A model generated the notes under the pieces. That model ran no database searches and was not told the origin of the DNA. It was given only the letters and a program-made list of their open reading frames with translations. From Ancylobacter sp. Lp-2 (GTDB lineage Bacteria; Pseudomonadota; Alphaproteobacteria; Rhizobiales; Xanthobacteraceae), in the NCBI RefSeq assembly GCF_020523795.1, contig NZ_JAJALI010000002.1:183690-247689 (forward strand): 64,000 nt of DNA, read 5' to 3'. The position numbers and the translations under genes were made by a program. Shown here one piece after another: positions 10,401 to 21,256 of this stretch; position 1 is the first letter of the stretch, and each line of letters starts with the position of its first letter.

Positions 10401-11387
10401 GGAGCTACCCAGAAGAACGATGCCTTTCAGGAGGCGCTGAACAAGAAAAAGCCGGACGAACAGATCGCCGCTGCGGAGACGGCGATCGCTCAGCACGTCG
10501 AGGCGCGGGCCAACCAGATCGCCGGGGAATACGAGAAGATCGAGGACAAGGACACGCGCACCCGTGTCCAGGCGGGGCTGACCAGGATCCGGGAGTTCGC
10601 CAAGACGGATTTCGGGCTCGGTAGTGCCATTAAGGCGGAACAGCCGGACATCAAGGCGCCCGCGCCCGGCAAGGGGAGGTCGGCGAGCATTCCCTTTTCC
10701 GACCCCAAGAACCCTGCCGAGCGCAATTTTGCCGATGGCGAGGGCCAGTCGGGCCCCTATCGCCCGACACGCACGAGGTACAAGAACGATCTGCTCGAAT
10801 TCGATCACGTGCTCGACAGCTCGTTCGCCTTCGCCGTGCAGGATCTGAACGCCAACAAGATCTGGGCCCCCGCGCTCGCCAAGATCAAGGATGCCACCAA
10901 GGGCAACGAGGAGGCGGCTCGCCGCAAGGACGAACTGTCGCGTACGAAGTTGTTTCGCAGCAGCGCGCTCAAGGACTACAGCAAGGAAACCTCGCTCGCG
11001 GTCGGTATCTTTCTTCGCGTCAATGATCGGGTCTCGGGTGAGGCGAAAACCTACGATCAGGCAAAGGCTGGCGAGCGGATCGCCAGTGCCGTCCGTTCCG
11101 ATAGCCTTGAAAGCATGGTGTCCTTCGTCGCGGACGGCAAGGTCGGGCCAAGCCAGGCCGTCGAAGCCGCCAGGGCAGATGCCAAGAGCGCCATCGACCA
11201 GCGGTTCAGGGAGCACGGGGCGGTGATCGAACGCGCCTACGAGGCCGAAAAAATCGAGGTGGCCAAGGCAAATGCCGAGCCGGCGGCGCGCAAGGCGGCT
11301 GCGGAAGCTCAGATGAACTTCATCCTTGCGCGCGTGAAGACGTCGCTGCGCAGCATGAGTGACGAGAAGGACGCCCTGTTCAAGTGA
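7455..11387 (+). CDS. Large DUF4157-domain eCIS cargo candidate with long helical middle region
   Basis: A 1310-residue protein starting 15 bp after the previous DUF4157 gene. Residues ~55-75 hold an Asn-Asp-Pro-Met-Glu-Arg-Glu-Ala-Glu motif, residues 75-210 are a Pro/Asp/Glu-rich linker, and DUF4157 spans about 211-276 with His269-Glu-Leu-Thr-His273. Residues ~300-730 are a long run of amphipathic and hydrophobic helices with many aromatic residues, as in large eCIS toxins that could insert into or disrupt a membrane. The C-terminal ~580 residues are charged and helical and hold two Asp-His motifs (His906 and His1118) in similar contexts. No named toxin fold is recognised. It closes the eCIS operon, 41 bp from a convergent dehydrogenase gene. 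Confidence 0.6.
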   Translation: MADKAIKTVAGRQRGGRARAPPSVRRFPSSVSQGGAVAGGSAAVRLVQPALKVGALNDPMEREAETMAERVVAMPRPQMAWPEAAGDAAGSPRDAMRTSADDQPNTDTLEADPPIPDDHLDPEVPPVEDVDTPSLGSADMNEIETGQPTDTAGDPPLPEPPSSPGGRATGDDTAMPARGEGAVVGAEGGPAPPDVARRVADPGAGRPLPRAVREFMEPRFDRDFSGVRIHDAPDDHRIAHRIGARAFTHRDHVWIGPGESVSDRKLMAHELTHVVQQTGAEPAKAAARVVAAAEPALRRGYIRNKAEKYARNIPGYRLICLIIGKSPITGDTVERNAVNVLGAMMSLIPGGNLLFERLEETRVIEEAFEWVWTRLLQLNITWTRIKGLVSDLIDYLPDWPSDVIDYAIKLFKPLVDDILTFIKDVVKKILEFIVRGALKLAGPWGEKVWEIIQAAGAVLMTILEDPLGFAKNLFAAVVRGFKQFGSNIWEHIKSGLLAWLFGTLEGLDLQMPERLDFKGLISIGLQIVGLTYANFRAIMVKKLGANGERKMAFIEKSVEAVRLLVKEGFAGLWQRVFQMIDNFRATVIGGIRDFVIKQLIMGGISWLAGLSNPIGAVVKVVLSIYNMIVTFLERLDQILEVARSIFSSIGAIAAGRIQEAADFVERTMARTIPIVVSFLAALVPVTGIVNSIRGIIAKLRGAVKGAIEKLVGFVAKKAKKLFSKLIAKLNAKRKLPSANFKIGDTPHRMFAEKAGAKVDIFVQSNKMTSDEALAGMQQQVVDFKTKASPETLKEVIAFINTFKKEETDAEKKADKVNPSSQKEPALKTVEDLKKELAQGSERLTQLGLSLADNGDVLTTDPSLLIRYQRSSYALEGAAGIYSELEDQMKGQKHDGMEASTLYERDHIPGQAPLQILKQLSEGLNAGAGGAPTPVRDGPETPPAKEGADAASPAPLGAFHKRMNAKGTNLRAIVIDRKFNLRGGATQKNDAFQEALNKKKPDEQIAAAETAIAQHVEARANQIAGEYEKIEDKDTRTRVQAGLTRIREFAKTDFGLGSAIKAEQPDIKAPAPGKGRSASIPFSDPKNPAERNFADGEGQSGPYRPTRTRYKNDLLEFDHVLDSSFAFAVQDLNANKIWAPALAKIKDATKGNEEAARRKDELSRTKLFRSSALKDYSKETSLAVGIFLRVNDRVSGEAKTYDQAKAGERIASAVRSDSLESMVSFVADGKVGPSQAVEAARADAKSAIDQRFREHGAVIERAYEAEKIEVAKANAEPAARKAAAEAQMNFILARVKTSLRSMSDEKDALFK

Positions 11388-11428
11388 AGCCGCACGGCGG
11401 CGGTGCGCGCGCGGGAACGGGATTCCGC

Positions 11429-13252
11429 CTAGCGGCCTTCCGGAAGGGCGAAGACGGTCAGCTGGCCGCCGAGCGCGGTGTAGCTGCTCAGTGCCGCATA
11501 GGCGTCCTTGGCTCCCGATCCCGCATTGGGGTCGGAGAGGCCGGCGGCGAGGCCGATGCCGGCCCAGCCGCCGATGCCGGACAGCACGGCGATGTATTGC
11601 CGGCCGCCATAGGCATAGGTGGTGACGTTGCCGACGATGCCGGACGGGGTCTTGAAGCGGTAGAGCTCCCTACCGGTCACCGCGTCCACCGCCTTCAGAT
11701 AGCCTTCCAGCGTGCCGTAGAACACCACGCCGCCGGCGGTGGCCAGCGCCCCCGACCACACCGAGAACCGCTCCGGTACCGACCAGGCGACGCGTCCCTT
11801 CAGATTGTCCCAGGCGATGAAGCGTCCGGTCTGCCCGTCGCCGCCCGGCGGCGGATACATGTTGAGGGTGGCGCCGACATAGGGCTGGCCGGCGGCGTAG
11901 TCGACGTGGAACGGCTCGTAATCCATGCACAGGCGGCTGGTCGGGACGTAGAACAGGCCGGTCGACGGCGACCAGGCCGCCGGCTGCTGGTTCTTGGCGC
12001 CGATCGCCGCCGGGCAGATGCCGGAATAGGTGACGTCCTCGCCCTCGGCCTCGGTGCCGTATTTCGGGTCGAGGATGGGGCGGCCATAGGTCGGGCTGGC
12101 CTTGTCCATGTCGATGCCGCGGGCCCAGTTCACCCCCGGGTCGAATTTCTCGGCGACCAGCAATTCGCCGGTGGCGCGGTCGAGCGTGTAGGCGAAGCCG
12201 TTGCGGTCGAAATGGGTCAGCAGTGGGCGCGCGCGACCGTCGACGGACTGGTCCGTCAGGATCATCTCGTTGACCCCGTCATAGTCCCACTGGTCGTGCG
12301 GCGTCATCTGGTAGACCCAGCGCGCCATGCCGGTATCGGCGTCGCGGGCGAAGATGGCGTTGGACCATTTGTTGTCGCCCGGCCGCTGCGAGGGGTTCCA
12401 GGTACCGGGATTGGCGCTGCCGTAATAGACGAGGTTCAGCGCCGGGTCGTAGGCGAACCAGCCCCACGGGGCGCCGCCGCCCATCCTCCATTGCTCGCCC
12501 TCCCAGCTGGCGAGCGAGGAGTCCCTGCCGACCGGCTTGCCGAGTTCGGTGGTCCGGTCCGGGTCGATCCGCATCTCGGCGTCCGGGCCGGTGGAATAGG
12601 CGCGCCAGGCCAGCGTGCCGTCCTTGAGGTTGTAGGCGCTGAGATGGCCGCGCGCGCCGAACTCGGCGCCGGCGATACCGACGATCAGCTTGTCCTTCAC
12701 CGGCATCACGGTGGCGGTGTTGGATTCGCCCTGCCGGGGATCGCCATTCGCCACGCGCCAGCGCACCGCGCCGGTCCGGGCGTCGAGCGCGACGATGGTG
12801 GTGTCGGCCTGCTGGAGGAACACCATGCCCTCGGCATAGGCGAGGCCGCGATTGACGAGGTCGCAGCACATGATGGCGGCGACGTCGCGCGATTGCTGCG
12901 GCTCGTACTTCCACAGGATGCGCCCGTCATGGGCGAGGTCGAGGGCGTAGACGATGTTGGGGAAGGGGGTGTGCACATACATCACGCCGTCGACGACGAG
13001 CGGCGCGCCCTCATGTCCCCGCAATACCCCGGTGGAGAAGGTCCAGGCGACCTGCAGCGCGCCGACATTGGCGGCGGTGATCTGGTCGAGGCGGGAATAG
13101 CGCGTATTGGCGTAGTCGAGCGTCTGGATGACCTGCGTGGCGGGATCGGCGAGGCGGCGCAGCACGTCGTCATTGGCGCGAGCCTGCGCCACGCCGAGCA
13201 GCAACGCCATGGCGGCCAAGATCCCTGCTGTCCCGCCGATCCTCGCTGTCAC
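11429..13252 (-). CDS. xoxF: XoxF-type (lanthanide-dependent) PQQ methanol dehydrogenase, second copy
   Basis: A 607-residue precursor with a signal peptide (cleavage near Ala-Arg-Ala27) and the eight-bladed beta-propeller of PQQ alcohol dehydrogenases. It has the vicinal Cys129-Cys130 disulfide characteristic of the family. It also has Asp323-Tyr-Asp325: Asp323 is the catalytic base and Asp325 the extra Asp that binds a lanthanide in XoxF enzymes (MxaF has Ala there). It would oxidise methanol in the periplasm. It is closely similar in sequence to the xoxF at 35307 but has no xoxG/xoxJ beside it. It lies 192 bp downstream of cbbY in the same direction, so it may be read from the cbb operon or from its own promoter. 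One visible difference from the other copy is Gly-Gly-Gly-Ala at 258-261 where the other has Gly-Gly-Gly-Cys. Confidence 0.9.
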   Translation of the reverse strand: MTARIGGTAGILAAMALLLGVAQARANDDVLRRLADPATQVIQTLDYANTRYSRLDQITAANVGALQVAWTFSTGVLRGHEGAPLVVDGVMYVHTPFPNIVYALDLAHDGRILWKYEPQQSRDVAAIMCCDLVNRGLAYAEGMVFLQQADTTIVALDARTGAVRWRVANGDPRQGESNTATVMPVKDKLIVGIAGAEFGARGHLSAYNLKDGTLAWRAYSTGPDAEMRIDPDRTTELGKPVGRDSSLASWEGEQWRMGGGAPWGWFAYDPALNLVYYGSANPGTWNPSQRPGDNKWSNAIFARDADTGMARWVYQMTPHDQWDYDGVNEMILTDQSVDGRARPLLTHFDRNGFAYTLDRATGELLVAEKFDPGVNWARGIDMDKASPTYGRPILDPKYGTEAEGEDVTYSGICPAAIGAKNQQPAAWSPSTGLFYVPTSRLCMDYEPFHVDYAAGQPYVGATLNMYPPPGGDGQTGRFIAWDNLKGRVAWSVPERFSVWSGALATAGGVVFYGTLEGYLKAVDAVTGRELYRFKTPSGIVGNVTTYAYGGRQYIAVLSGIGGWAGIGLAAGLSDPNAGSGAKDAYAALSSYTALGGQLTVFALPEGR

Positions 13253-13444
13253 GCCCGCCCTCCATGGCTGTGCCGCAGTGGGGGAGTGCTGGATGGTTCC
13301 GCCACCCCCTTCACCGAAGCGATACCATGCGACACGCAGGGGAAGGCAACGGGCGGCGCGGCGGTCGCGGCAGGGCGAGACGCCGCAGGGGCCGGCCGTC
13401 GTCGGGCAAGCCTTCGTTGGGCAGGTTCTCGTCAGACAGGCCGT

Positions 13445-14161
13445 CTACCAGCCGGAATCGGCGGCGCGCCACTTGGCGATGGTGTCGAGCGATACCGGCG
13501 GCGTGTCGAGATCGGGAACCACGGCCATGGCGCCCGGGAAGGTCTGGTGATTGGTGTAGACGCTGGGGGTGACCAGCGTCGGCAGGCCGGCCGCCCGCGC
13601 GGAATCCAGCCCGTTGCGCGAATCCTCGATGGCGATGCAGGCGAAGGTCGGCATGCGCAGCTCGTCCAGCACGTAGCGATAGATGTCCGGCGCCGGCTTC
13701 TTCGCTGCGACGATGTCGCCGGCGCCGATCACCTCGAAGATGCTGGATGCCGGCGCGCCGAAGGCCGCTTGGAGCAGGGCCTCCACATTGGGCAGGCTGG
13801 TCGTGGTGGCGATGGCGAGGCGCACGCCCTTGTCCCGCGCCTCGCCGATGAGCCGCAGCACGCCGGGCCGCAGGCGGGCAGCACCGTCGGCGATGAGCTG
13901 GGTGTAGATCTCCGTCTTGGCCGCATGCATCTCGGCGACGCGCTCAAGCGCCCGCGCGCCGTCCGGTGGCTCATGACCGGCGACGAAGGCGCGGATGCGC
14001 TCCTTGCCACCGGTGACGTCGAGCAGCTGGCGGTACAGCGGACGGTTCCAGTACCAGTCGAAACCGAGGCGGACGAAGGTTTCGTTGAAGGCGAGACGGT
14101 GGATCTCCTCCGTCTCGGCCAGCGTCCCGTCGACATCGAAGATGATCGCCTCGGCGCGCAT
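13445..14161 (-). CDS. cbbY: CbbY-like HAD phosphatase (xylulose-1,5-bisphosphate phosphatase type)
   Basis: A 238-residue HAD-superfamily hydrolase. The N-terminal Phe-Asp-Val-Asp-Gly-Thr motif supplies the nucleophile Asp and acid/base Asp; Thr-Thr-Thr-Ser and a later Lys-Lys-Pro-Ala-Pro-Asp segment are HAD motifs II and III, and Glu-Asp-Ser is motif IV. In red-type CBB operons CbbY dephosphorylates xylulose-1,5-bisphosphate, an inhibitory by-product of RuBisCO. The start ATG (14159-14161, complement) gives the standard length and lies 4 bp from the end of the epimerase gene, so it is co-transcribed. A phosphoglycolate phosphatase function (cbbZ) is the alternative; sequence length and operon context favour CbbY. 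Confidence 0.85.
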   Translation of the reverse strand: MRAEAIIFDVDGTLAETEEIHRLAFNETFVRLGFDWYWNRPLYRQLLDVTGGKERIRAFVAGHEPPDGARALERVAEMHAAKTEIYTQLIADGAARLRPGVLRLIGEARDKGVRLAIATTTSLPNVEALLQAAFGAPASSIFEVIGAGDIVAAKKPAPDIYRYVLDELRMPTFACIAIEDSRNGLDSARAAGLPTLVTPSVYTNHQTFPGAMAVVPDLDTPPVSLDTIAKWRAADSGW

Positions 14162-14165
14162 GACC

Positions 14166-14861
14166 TCAGGCCGCCTTAGCCTGTGCGCGGGCACCGGCGG
14201 CGCGGATAGCGGCGATGTTGGCGCGATAGCCCTCGATGCCGCTCAGATTTCCACTGGGCTTGAAGACGGCCGAGCCGGCCACCAGTACGTCGGCGCCAGC
14301 GGCGACGCAGCGGGCGCCGGTCTCCGGATTGACGCCGCCGTCGATCTCCAGATGGATCGGGCGGTCGCCGATCATGGCGCGCAGCCGCTCCACCTTCGGC
14401 AGCACGTCGGCGATGAAGGCCTGACCGCCGAAGCCGGGATTGACCGTCATCGGCAGGATGAGGTCGACCTTGTCGAGGATGTACTGCACGACGCTTTCCG
14501 GCGTCGCCGGGTTGAGCGCGACGCCGGCCTTCTTGCCCAGCGAACGGATCACCTGCAGGCAGCGATCGAGATGGTCGGTGGCTTCCGCCTGCACGGTGAT
14601 GATGTCGGCGCCGGCCTTGGCGAAGGCTTCGAGATAGGGCTCGACGGGGGAGATCATCAGGTGCACGTCGAACACCTTGTCGGTGTGGGGGCGGATCGCC
14701 TTGATGACGTCCGGCCCGAAGGTGATGTTGGGCACGAAATGCCCGTCCATCACGTCGAGATGGATCCAGTCGGCGCCGGCCGAGACGACGTCGCGCACTT
14801 CCTCGCCGAGACGGGAGAAATCGCTGGCGAGCATCGAGGGGGCGATCAGCGGAAAGGTCAT
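14166..14861 (-). CDS. rpe: Ribulose-phosphate 3-epimerase
   Basis: A 231-residue TIM-barrel enzyme interconverting ribulose-5-phosphate and xylulose-5-phosphate in the CBB cycle (cbbE). Typical motifs are seen: Pro-Ser-Met-Leu-Ala-Ser-Asp near the N terminus, His-Leu-Asp-Val-Met-Asp-Gly-His-Phe (metal and catalytic residues), [10 protein letters not shown], and Glu-Ile-Asp-Gly-Gly-Val-Asn. The chosen start gives the usual family length; an upstream in-frame Met would add 13 residues without homologous character. It sits between cbbX (84 bp upstream) and cbbY in the operon. Confidence 0.93.
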   Translation of the reverse strand: MTFPLIAPSMLASDFSRLGEEVRDVVSAGADWIHLDVMDGHFVPNITFGPDVIKAIRPHTDKVFDVHLMISPVEPYLEAFAKAGADIITVQAEATDHLDRCLQVIRSLGKKAGVALNPATPESVVQYILDKVDLILPMTVNPGFGGQAFIADVLPKVERLRAMIGDRPIHLEIDGGVNPETGARCVAAGADVLVAGSAVFKPSGNLSGIEGYRANIAAIRAAGARAQAKAA

Positions 14862-14945
14862 GGCGGTGTCCTCGTCACCCGCCCCAAGAGGGCAGGGCAC
14901 TTTGAAGGAATGCGGATCGCGCCGACGCTTCCGTCGGCGCCGGGT

Positions 14946-15878
14946 TCAGCTCCGGATCGGCGGATAGCTGTCGATGCCGCCGGAGAACACGCGGCTCACC
15001 AGGATGTCCTCGGCCTCGATGGTGATGAGGTCCTCGGCGGTGACTGGCTTGCCGGCGGCGAACAGGCGGTTGGCCTGGCGCAGCCGGGCGCGGTCGAGCG
15101 CGTTGCGCACCGAGCGGCCATTGGCGAAATGCGGCTGCAGGATCCGGAGCTCGATGTAACGGGTGAAGGCCTCGCCGGCCTCGGCGCTGAGCTTATAGTT
15201 CATGCCGCCGAGGATGCGCCCGCCAATCTCGAACAGCTCGCCCTGCGAATAGTCGGGGAAGTCGATGTGATGCGCCACCCGCGAGCGGAAGCCCGGATTG
15301 GCCATGAAGAAGCGCTCCATCCGGTCGGCATAGCCGGCGAGGATGACGACGAGGTCGTCGCGCTGGTTCTCCATCACCTGCAGGAGGATCTCGATGGCTT
15401 CCTGACCGTAGTCGCGCTCGTTCTCGGGGCGATAGAGGTAGTAGGCCTCGTCGATGAACAGCACGCCGCCCATGGCGCGCTTGAGGATTTCCTTGGTCTT
15501 CGGCGCGGTGTGGCCGATGTACTGGCCGACAAGGTCGTCGCGGGTGACGGTGACGAGGTGGCCTTTGCGGACATAGCCGAGGCGGTGGAGGATCTCCGCC
15601 ATGCGCAGCGCCACGGTGGTCTTGCCGGTGCCGGGGTTGCCGGTGAAGCTCATATGCAGCGTCGGGCTCACCGCGTTCAGCCCGAAGCGGGCGCGGGCGC
15701 GGTCCACCAGCAGCAGCGCGGCGATCTCGCGCAGGCGCTTCTTCACCGGGGCGAGGCCGATGAGGTCGCGGTCGAGCTCGTCGAACACCTCGACGAGGCC
15801 GGAATTGTTGAACTCGGCCGCGAGGTCCACGGCCTCGGTGGCGTCGGCGGTCTTAACGTCGTCGATCAAGGCATTCAT
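14946..15878 (-). CDS. cbbX: Red-type RuBisCO activase CbbX (AAA+)
   Basis: A 310-residue AAA+ ATPase. Walker A is Gly80-Asn-Pro-Gly-Thr-Gly-Lys-Thr, Walker B is the Val-Leu-Phe-Ile-Asp-Glu block at 139-144, and the Gln-Tyr-Ile-Gly pore loop near 119-122 is conserved. CbbX hexamers pull on the C-terminal tail of red-type RuBisCO large subunits to eject inhibitory sugar phosphates, and are allosterically activated by RuBP. The gene lies 208 bp downstream of cbbS, beyond a strong intrinsic terminator, so it should be made at a lower level than cbbLS. Confidence 0.96.
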   Translation of the reverse strand: MNALIDDVKTADATEAVDLAAEFNNSGLVEVFDELDRDLIGLAPVKKRLREIAALLLVDRARARFGLNAVSPTLHMSFTGNPGTGKTTVALRMAEILHRLGYVRKGHLVTVTRDDLVGQYIGHTAPKTKEILKRAMGGVLFIDEAYYLYRPENERDYGQEAIEILLQVMENQRDDLVVILAGYADRMERFFMANPGFRSRVAHHIDFPDYSQGELFEIGGRILGGMNYKLSAEAGEAFTRYIELRILQPHFANGRSVRNALDRARLRQANRLFAAGKPVTAEDLITIEAEDILVSRVFSGGIDSYPPIRS

Positions 15879-15971
15879 GGGACATCACTCCGTTCCGCTT
15901 CAGTCGGACGGTACCGCTGCGTCGCGGGGGGCTTCCCGGTCGCCGCGGCGGGCCCGCACGGAGAAAAAAGA

Positions 15972-16005
15972 GACCGGTCCGGGAGCGCGGGATCCCGGAC
16001 CGGTC
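15972..16005 (-). terminator. Intrinsic terminator/attenuator between cbbS and cbbX
   Basis: A perfect 13-bp stem (15972-15984 pairing with 15993-16005) closes an 8-nt loop. Read on the minus strand it is followed directly by CTC and a run of six T. It lies downstream of cbbS and upstream of cbbX in the same transcription unit, so it probably ends most cbbLS transcripts and lets a minority continue into cbbX. Confidence 0.85.
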
Positions 16006-16086
16006 GGTTCGCTGCCGTGGGAGGAACGGATCAATCAGCGAACCAGTCAGCCATGAAGACAAACACCTGTCGGGTCGTCCTCAGTC

Positions 16087-16506
16087 TCAGTAACGGGTGC
16101 CCTCGGGGCGCTGGGCGGCGTAGGAGCGGGTGGTGTAGCGAATGGCGCGGCCATCCACTTCCTGGCGCTCCAGGGCGAAGCCGGGCTCGTCCGCCGGCCG
16201 GTCCGTGATGAAGGACAGGCGGAGCGATTCCCACGTGTGGGTCGAGTCGAAGGCGCTGACGCGGATGTAGTTGTGGCCGGCGTGCGCCTTGCGGCACTCG
16301 TTCAGCTCGAACACGATGCCGGCGGCGTCCTTCACGTCGAACATCGGCATGCCCCACATCTCCCAATAGGTGTTGCGGGGGTGGGGGTCGTCGGTGAACT
16401 CGATGTTCACCGCCCAGCCCTTGTCGATGCAGTACTGGATCTGCTTGGCGATCTGCGCGTCGGTCAGATCGGGCAGGAAGGAGAAGGCTCCCTGAGTCAG
16501 TCGCAT
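16087..16506 (-). CDS. cbbS: RuBisCO small subunit, Form IC
   Basis: A 139-residue RuBisCO small subunit. It starts with Met-Arg-Leu-Thr-Gln-Gly and contains the Trp-Glu-Met-Trp-Gly-Met-Pro-Met-Phe core. The C-terminal extension after about residue 105 forms the beta-hairpin found only in red-type (Form IC/ID) small subunits. It assembles with CbbL as L8S8 in the cytoplasm. It is 29 bp downstream of cbbL and has a clear ribosome binding site. Confidence 0.96.
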   Translation of the reverse strand: MRLTQGAFSFLPDLTDAQIAKQIQYCIDKGWAVNIEFTDDPHPRNTYWEMWGMPMFDVKDAAGIVFELNECRKAHAGHNYIRVSAFDSTHTWESLRLSFITDRPADEPGFALERQEVDGRAIRYTTRSYAAQRPEGTRY

Positions 16507-16535
16507 GGTGGTCTCCCTTTAGTCTCGTGTTGTCG

Positions 16536-18086
<1,551 letters not shown>

Positions 18087-18120
18087 TCAGCAGAGGGGGT
18101 GGTTCACTACGCCGCCACAG

Positions 18121-19206
18121 TTATTCGGCGGCAACCCTGGCGCCGCCGATCACCGGATCGAGGGCGCCGCTGGCATAGCGCTTGGCCATTGCCGCGAGCG
18201 GCAGGACCTTGATTTTCGAGGCATTTCCGGCGGTGCCGAACTGCTCGAAACGCTCCCGGCACAGGTCGCGCATCGCGTCCATAGCCGGCTTAAGGAATTT
18301 GCGCGGGTCGAACTCGGCCTTGTTGGCCTGGGCGACCTTGCGGAACTGCGCGGTCATGGCGAGGCGGCAGTCGGTGTCGATGTTCACCTTGCGCACGCCG
18401 TGGCGGATGCCGCGTACGATCTCCTCCACCGGCACGCCCCAGGTCTGGGGCATCTCGCCGCCGGAGGCGTTGAACAGGTCCTGCAGCGCCTGCGGCACCG
18501 AGGAGGAACCGTGCATCACCAGATGCACGCTCGGCAGGCGGCGGTGGATCTCCTCGATCACGTTCATGGCGAGGATGTCGCCGTCCGGCTTGCGCGAGAA
18601 CTTGTAGGCGCCGTGCGAGGTGCCCATGGCGATGGCGAGCGCGTCGACCTTGGTGCGGGCGACGAAGTCCACCGCCTGGTCCGGGTCGGTCAGCAGCTGG
18701 TCATGCGACAGCGCGCCTTCCGCTCCGTGGCCGTCCTCCTGCTCGCCGGCGCCGTGCTCCAGCGAGCCGAGCACGCCGAGCTCGCCTTCCACCGAGGCGC
18801 CGACCCAATGGGCGGCGTCGACGACGCGGCGGGTGATGCCGACATTGTAGTCGTAGTCCGCCGGGGTCTTGGCGTCCTCCTTCAGCGAGCCGTCCATCAT
18901 CACCGAGGTGAAGCCGTGCTGGATCGCCGAGAGGCAGGTCGCCTCGTTGTTCCCGTGGTCCTGGTGCATGCAGAGCGGGATGTGCGGGTACATTTCCGCC
19001 AGCGCCTCGATCATCTTCGAGAGCATGATATCGTTGGCGTAGGAGCGCGCGCCGCGGCTCGCCTGCATGATCACCGGAGCGTCGACCGCATTGGCCGCTT
19101 CCATGATGGCGAGGCCCTGCTCCATGTTGTTGATGTTGAAGGCGGGCACGCCGTAGCCATGTTCGGCCGCGTGGTCGAGAAGCTGGCGAAGGGTGATACG
19201 GGCCAT
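18121..19206 (-). CDS. cbbA: Class II fructose/sedoheptulose-bisphosphate aldolase
   Basis: A 361-residue zinc aldolase of the CbbA/Fba class II subtype. It joins triose phosphates to fructose-1,6-bisphosphate, or with erythrose-4-phosphate to sedoheptulose-1,7-bisphosphate. The Zn-binding His81-Gln-Asp-His84-Gly-Asn motif, Glu-Gly-Glu-Leu-Gly near 140-144 and His-Gly-Ser-Ser are all present. It lies 11 bp downstream of cbbT in the operon. Confidence 0.95.
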   Translation of the reverse strand: MARITLRQLLDHAAEHGYGVPAFNINNMEQGLAIMEAANAVDAPVIMQASRGARSYANDIMLSKMIEALAEMYPHIPLCMHQDHGNNEATCLSAIQHGFTSVMMDGSLKEDAKTPADYDYNVGITRRVVDAAHWVGASVEGELGVLGSLEHGAGEQEDGHGAEGALSHDQLLTDPDQAVDFVARTKVDALAIAMGTSHGAYKFSRKPDGDILAMNVIEEIHRRLPSVHLVMHGSSSVPQALQDLFNASGGEMPQTWGVPVEEIVRGIRHGVRKVNIDTDCRLAMTAQFRKVAQANKAEFDPRKFLKPAMDAMRDLCRERFEQFGTAGNASKIKVLPLAAMAKRYASGALDPVIGGARVAAE

Positions 19207-19217
19207 TTTCCGTCTCC

Positions 19218-21242
19218 TCAGGCGCAGGTCAGGAGGTCACAGGCGGCGGCGACCACCCCCTCCGGCGTGATGCCGAAATGCTCGTACAGGGTCGGAGCCG
19301 GGGCGGAGGCGCCGAAGCCTTCCATGCCGACGAAGCGGCCGCGATCGCCGATCCACCGGTCCCAGCCGAGCCGGGCGGCGGCCTCGATGGCCACGCGCGG
19401 CGCGGTGCCGAGCACTTGCCGGCGGTAGTCCTCGCTCTGCTTCTCGAACAGTTCCCAGCAGGGCATCGACACGATGGCGGCGTCGACGCCCTTGGCGGCG
19501 AGTAGGTCGGCCGCCTTGAAGGCGATGTCGAGCTCGGAGCCGGTGGCCAGCAGGGTGACGTCGCGCCACTTCTGCGGCTTGCGCACGATATAGGCGCCGC
19601 GCGAGCTCAGATTCTCGTCGGTGTGCTCGGTGCGGAAGGTCGGCAGGTTCTGCCGCGACAGCGCCAGCACCGTGGGGGTGCCCTCCGAGGCGAGCGCGAT
19701 CTGCCAGGCCTCCAGCGTCTCCACCGCGTCGGCCGGTCGGAACACCTGCAGGTTCGGCGTCGCCCGCAGCATGGCGAGATGCTCGATCGGCTGGTGGGTC
19801 GGACCGTCCTCGCCGAGGCCGATGCTGTCATGCGTCAGCACATAGATCACGCGCTGACCCATCAGGGCGGAGAGCCTTATGCCGCCGCGAGCATAGTCGG
19901 CGAACACCAGGAAGGTGCCGCCATAGGGAATGAACCCCTTGTGCAGCGCGATGCCGTTCATCACCGCGCTCATCGCGTGTTCGCGAATGCCGTAGTGGAT
20001 GTAGCGGCCGGCATATTTGCAGGGCGCGACCGAGGCGAGGCCCTTGGTGAGGGTGAGGTTGGAGTGGGTGAGGTCGGCCGAGCCGCCCACCGTCAGCTCG
20101 GTGGCCTCGTTGATCACCGCCAGCGCCATTTCGGACGCCTTGCGGCTGGCGACGTTCGGCGCGCTCTCGGAAAGCCCGCGCTTGTAGGCGCGCAGCTTGT
20201 CGTCGAAATCGGTCGGCAGCTTACCGGCGAGCGCCGTCTCGAAGGCCTGGCGCTTGTCGGAGGCCCGCAGCCGGTCCTCCCACGCCTCGCGCGCCTCGCG
20301 GCCGCGGTCGGCGATCTGCTCCCAGGCCGAGCGGATGCCAGCCGGGATCTCGAAGGGAGCGTGCGGCCAGCCGAGCCGGTCGCGGGCACCCTCGATCTCG
20401 GCGGCGCCGAGCGGCGCGCCGTGCACCGCCTCGGTGCCCGCCTTGTTGGGGGCGCCATAGCCGATGGTGGTGCGGCAGGCGATCAGCGACGGCTTCTTGC
20501 TGTTGCGGGCCTTGGCGATGGCGTCGATTAGCGCGTGGTGCGAATGGCCGTCGACGCGGAACACGTCCCAACCCGCCGCCTCGAAGCGCGCCAGCTGGTC
20601 GGTCGAGGTCGACAGCGAGGTCGAGCCGTCGATCGAGATGCCGTTATCGTCCCACAGCAGGATCAGCTTGCCGAGCTTGAGATGTCCCGCGAGGTCGATG
20701 GCCTCGTGGGAGATGCCCTCCATCAGGCAGCCGTCGCCGGCGATCACATAGGTGTAGTGATCGACGAGATCGTCGCCGAAGCGGGCATTCATCATGCGCT
20801 CGGCCAGCGCCATGCCGACGGCGGTGGTGAGGCCCTGGCCGAGTGGGCCGGTGGTGGTCTCGACGCCGAGCGTGTGGCCGTATTCCGGGTGGCCGGCCGT
20901 CTTCGAGCCGAACTGGCGGAAGCTCTTGATCGCCTCGATGTCCATGTCGGCATAGCCGAGCAGATGGTTGATCGAGTAGAGCAGCATCGAGCCGTGCCCG
21001 GCGGAGAGCACGAAGCGGTCACGGTCCGGCCAGTGCGGCTGGGTCGGGTCGATCTTCATGAAGCGGGTGAAGAGGACCGTCGCCGCGTCGGCCATGCCCA
21101 TCGGCATGCCCGGGTGGCCGGACTTCGCCTTCTCGACGGCGTCCATGGTGAGGGCGCGCAGCGCGTTCGCCATGTCGCCATAGGGGATCTCGGTCGCCCC
21201 ATCCTGCGGGCACAGGACCGGAACAGTGGTCTTGGTCAGCAT
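19218..21242 (-). CDS. cbbT: Transketolase
   Basis: A 674-residue thiamine-diphosphate enzyme moving two-carbon units in the regenerative part of the CBB cycle. The ThDP motif begins Gly169-Asp-Gly and ends with Asn200. Ser-Gly-His-Pro-Gly-Met-Pro near 41-47 and Glu-Asp-Gly-Pro-Thr-His-Gln in the pyrimidine domain are typical. The start Met-Leu-Thr-Lys gives the usual length; the longer open frame upstream lies inside cbbP and is not transketolase-like. It is 14 bp downstream of cbbP. Confidence 0.96.
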   Translation of the reverse strand: MLTKTTVPVLCPQDGATEIPYGDMANALRALTMDAVEKAKSGHPGMPMGMADAATVLFTRFMKIDPTQPHWPDRDRFVLSAGHGSMLLYSINHLLGYADMDIEAIKSFRQFGSKTAGHPEYGHTLGVETTTGPLGQGLTTAVGMALAERMMNARFGDDLVDHYTYVIAGDGCLMEGISHEAIDLAGHLKLGKLILLWDDNGISIDGSTSLSTSTDQLARFEAAGWDVFRVDGHSHHALIDAIAKARNSKKPSLIACRTTIGYGAPNKAGTEAVHGAPLGAAEIEGARDRLGWPHAPFEIPAGIRSAWEQIADRGREAREAWEDRLRASDKRQAFETALAGKLPTDFDDKLRAYKRGLSESAPNVASRKASEMALAVINEATELTVGGSADLTHSNLTLTKGLASVAPCKYAGRYIHYGIREHAMSAVMNGIALHKGFIPYGGTFLVFADYARGGIRLSALMGQRVIYVLTHDSIGLGEDGPTHQPIEHLAMLRATPNLQVFRPADAVETLEAWQIALASEGTPTVLALSRQNLPTFRTEHTDENLSSRGAYIVRKPQKWRDVTLLATGSELDIAFKAADLLAAKGVDAAIVSMPCWELFEKQSEDYRRQVLGTAPRVAIEAAARLGWDRWIGDRGRFVGMEGFGASAPAPTLYEHFGITPEGVVAAACDLLTCA

Positions 21243-21256
21243 GGTTTCCTCCGGGG

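Noticed and set aside
10150..10820. HNH-nuclease reading of the Asp-His motifs in the large DUF4157 protein
   Set aside because: No second His/Asn and no zinc-finger pattern at the expected spacing; the resemblance is limited to two Asp-His pairs.
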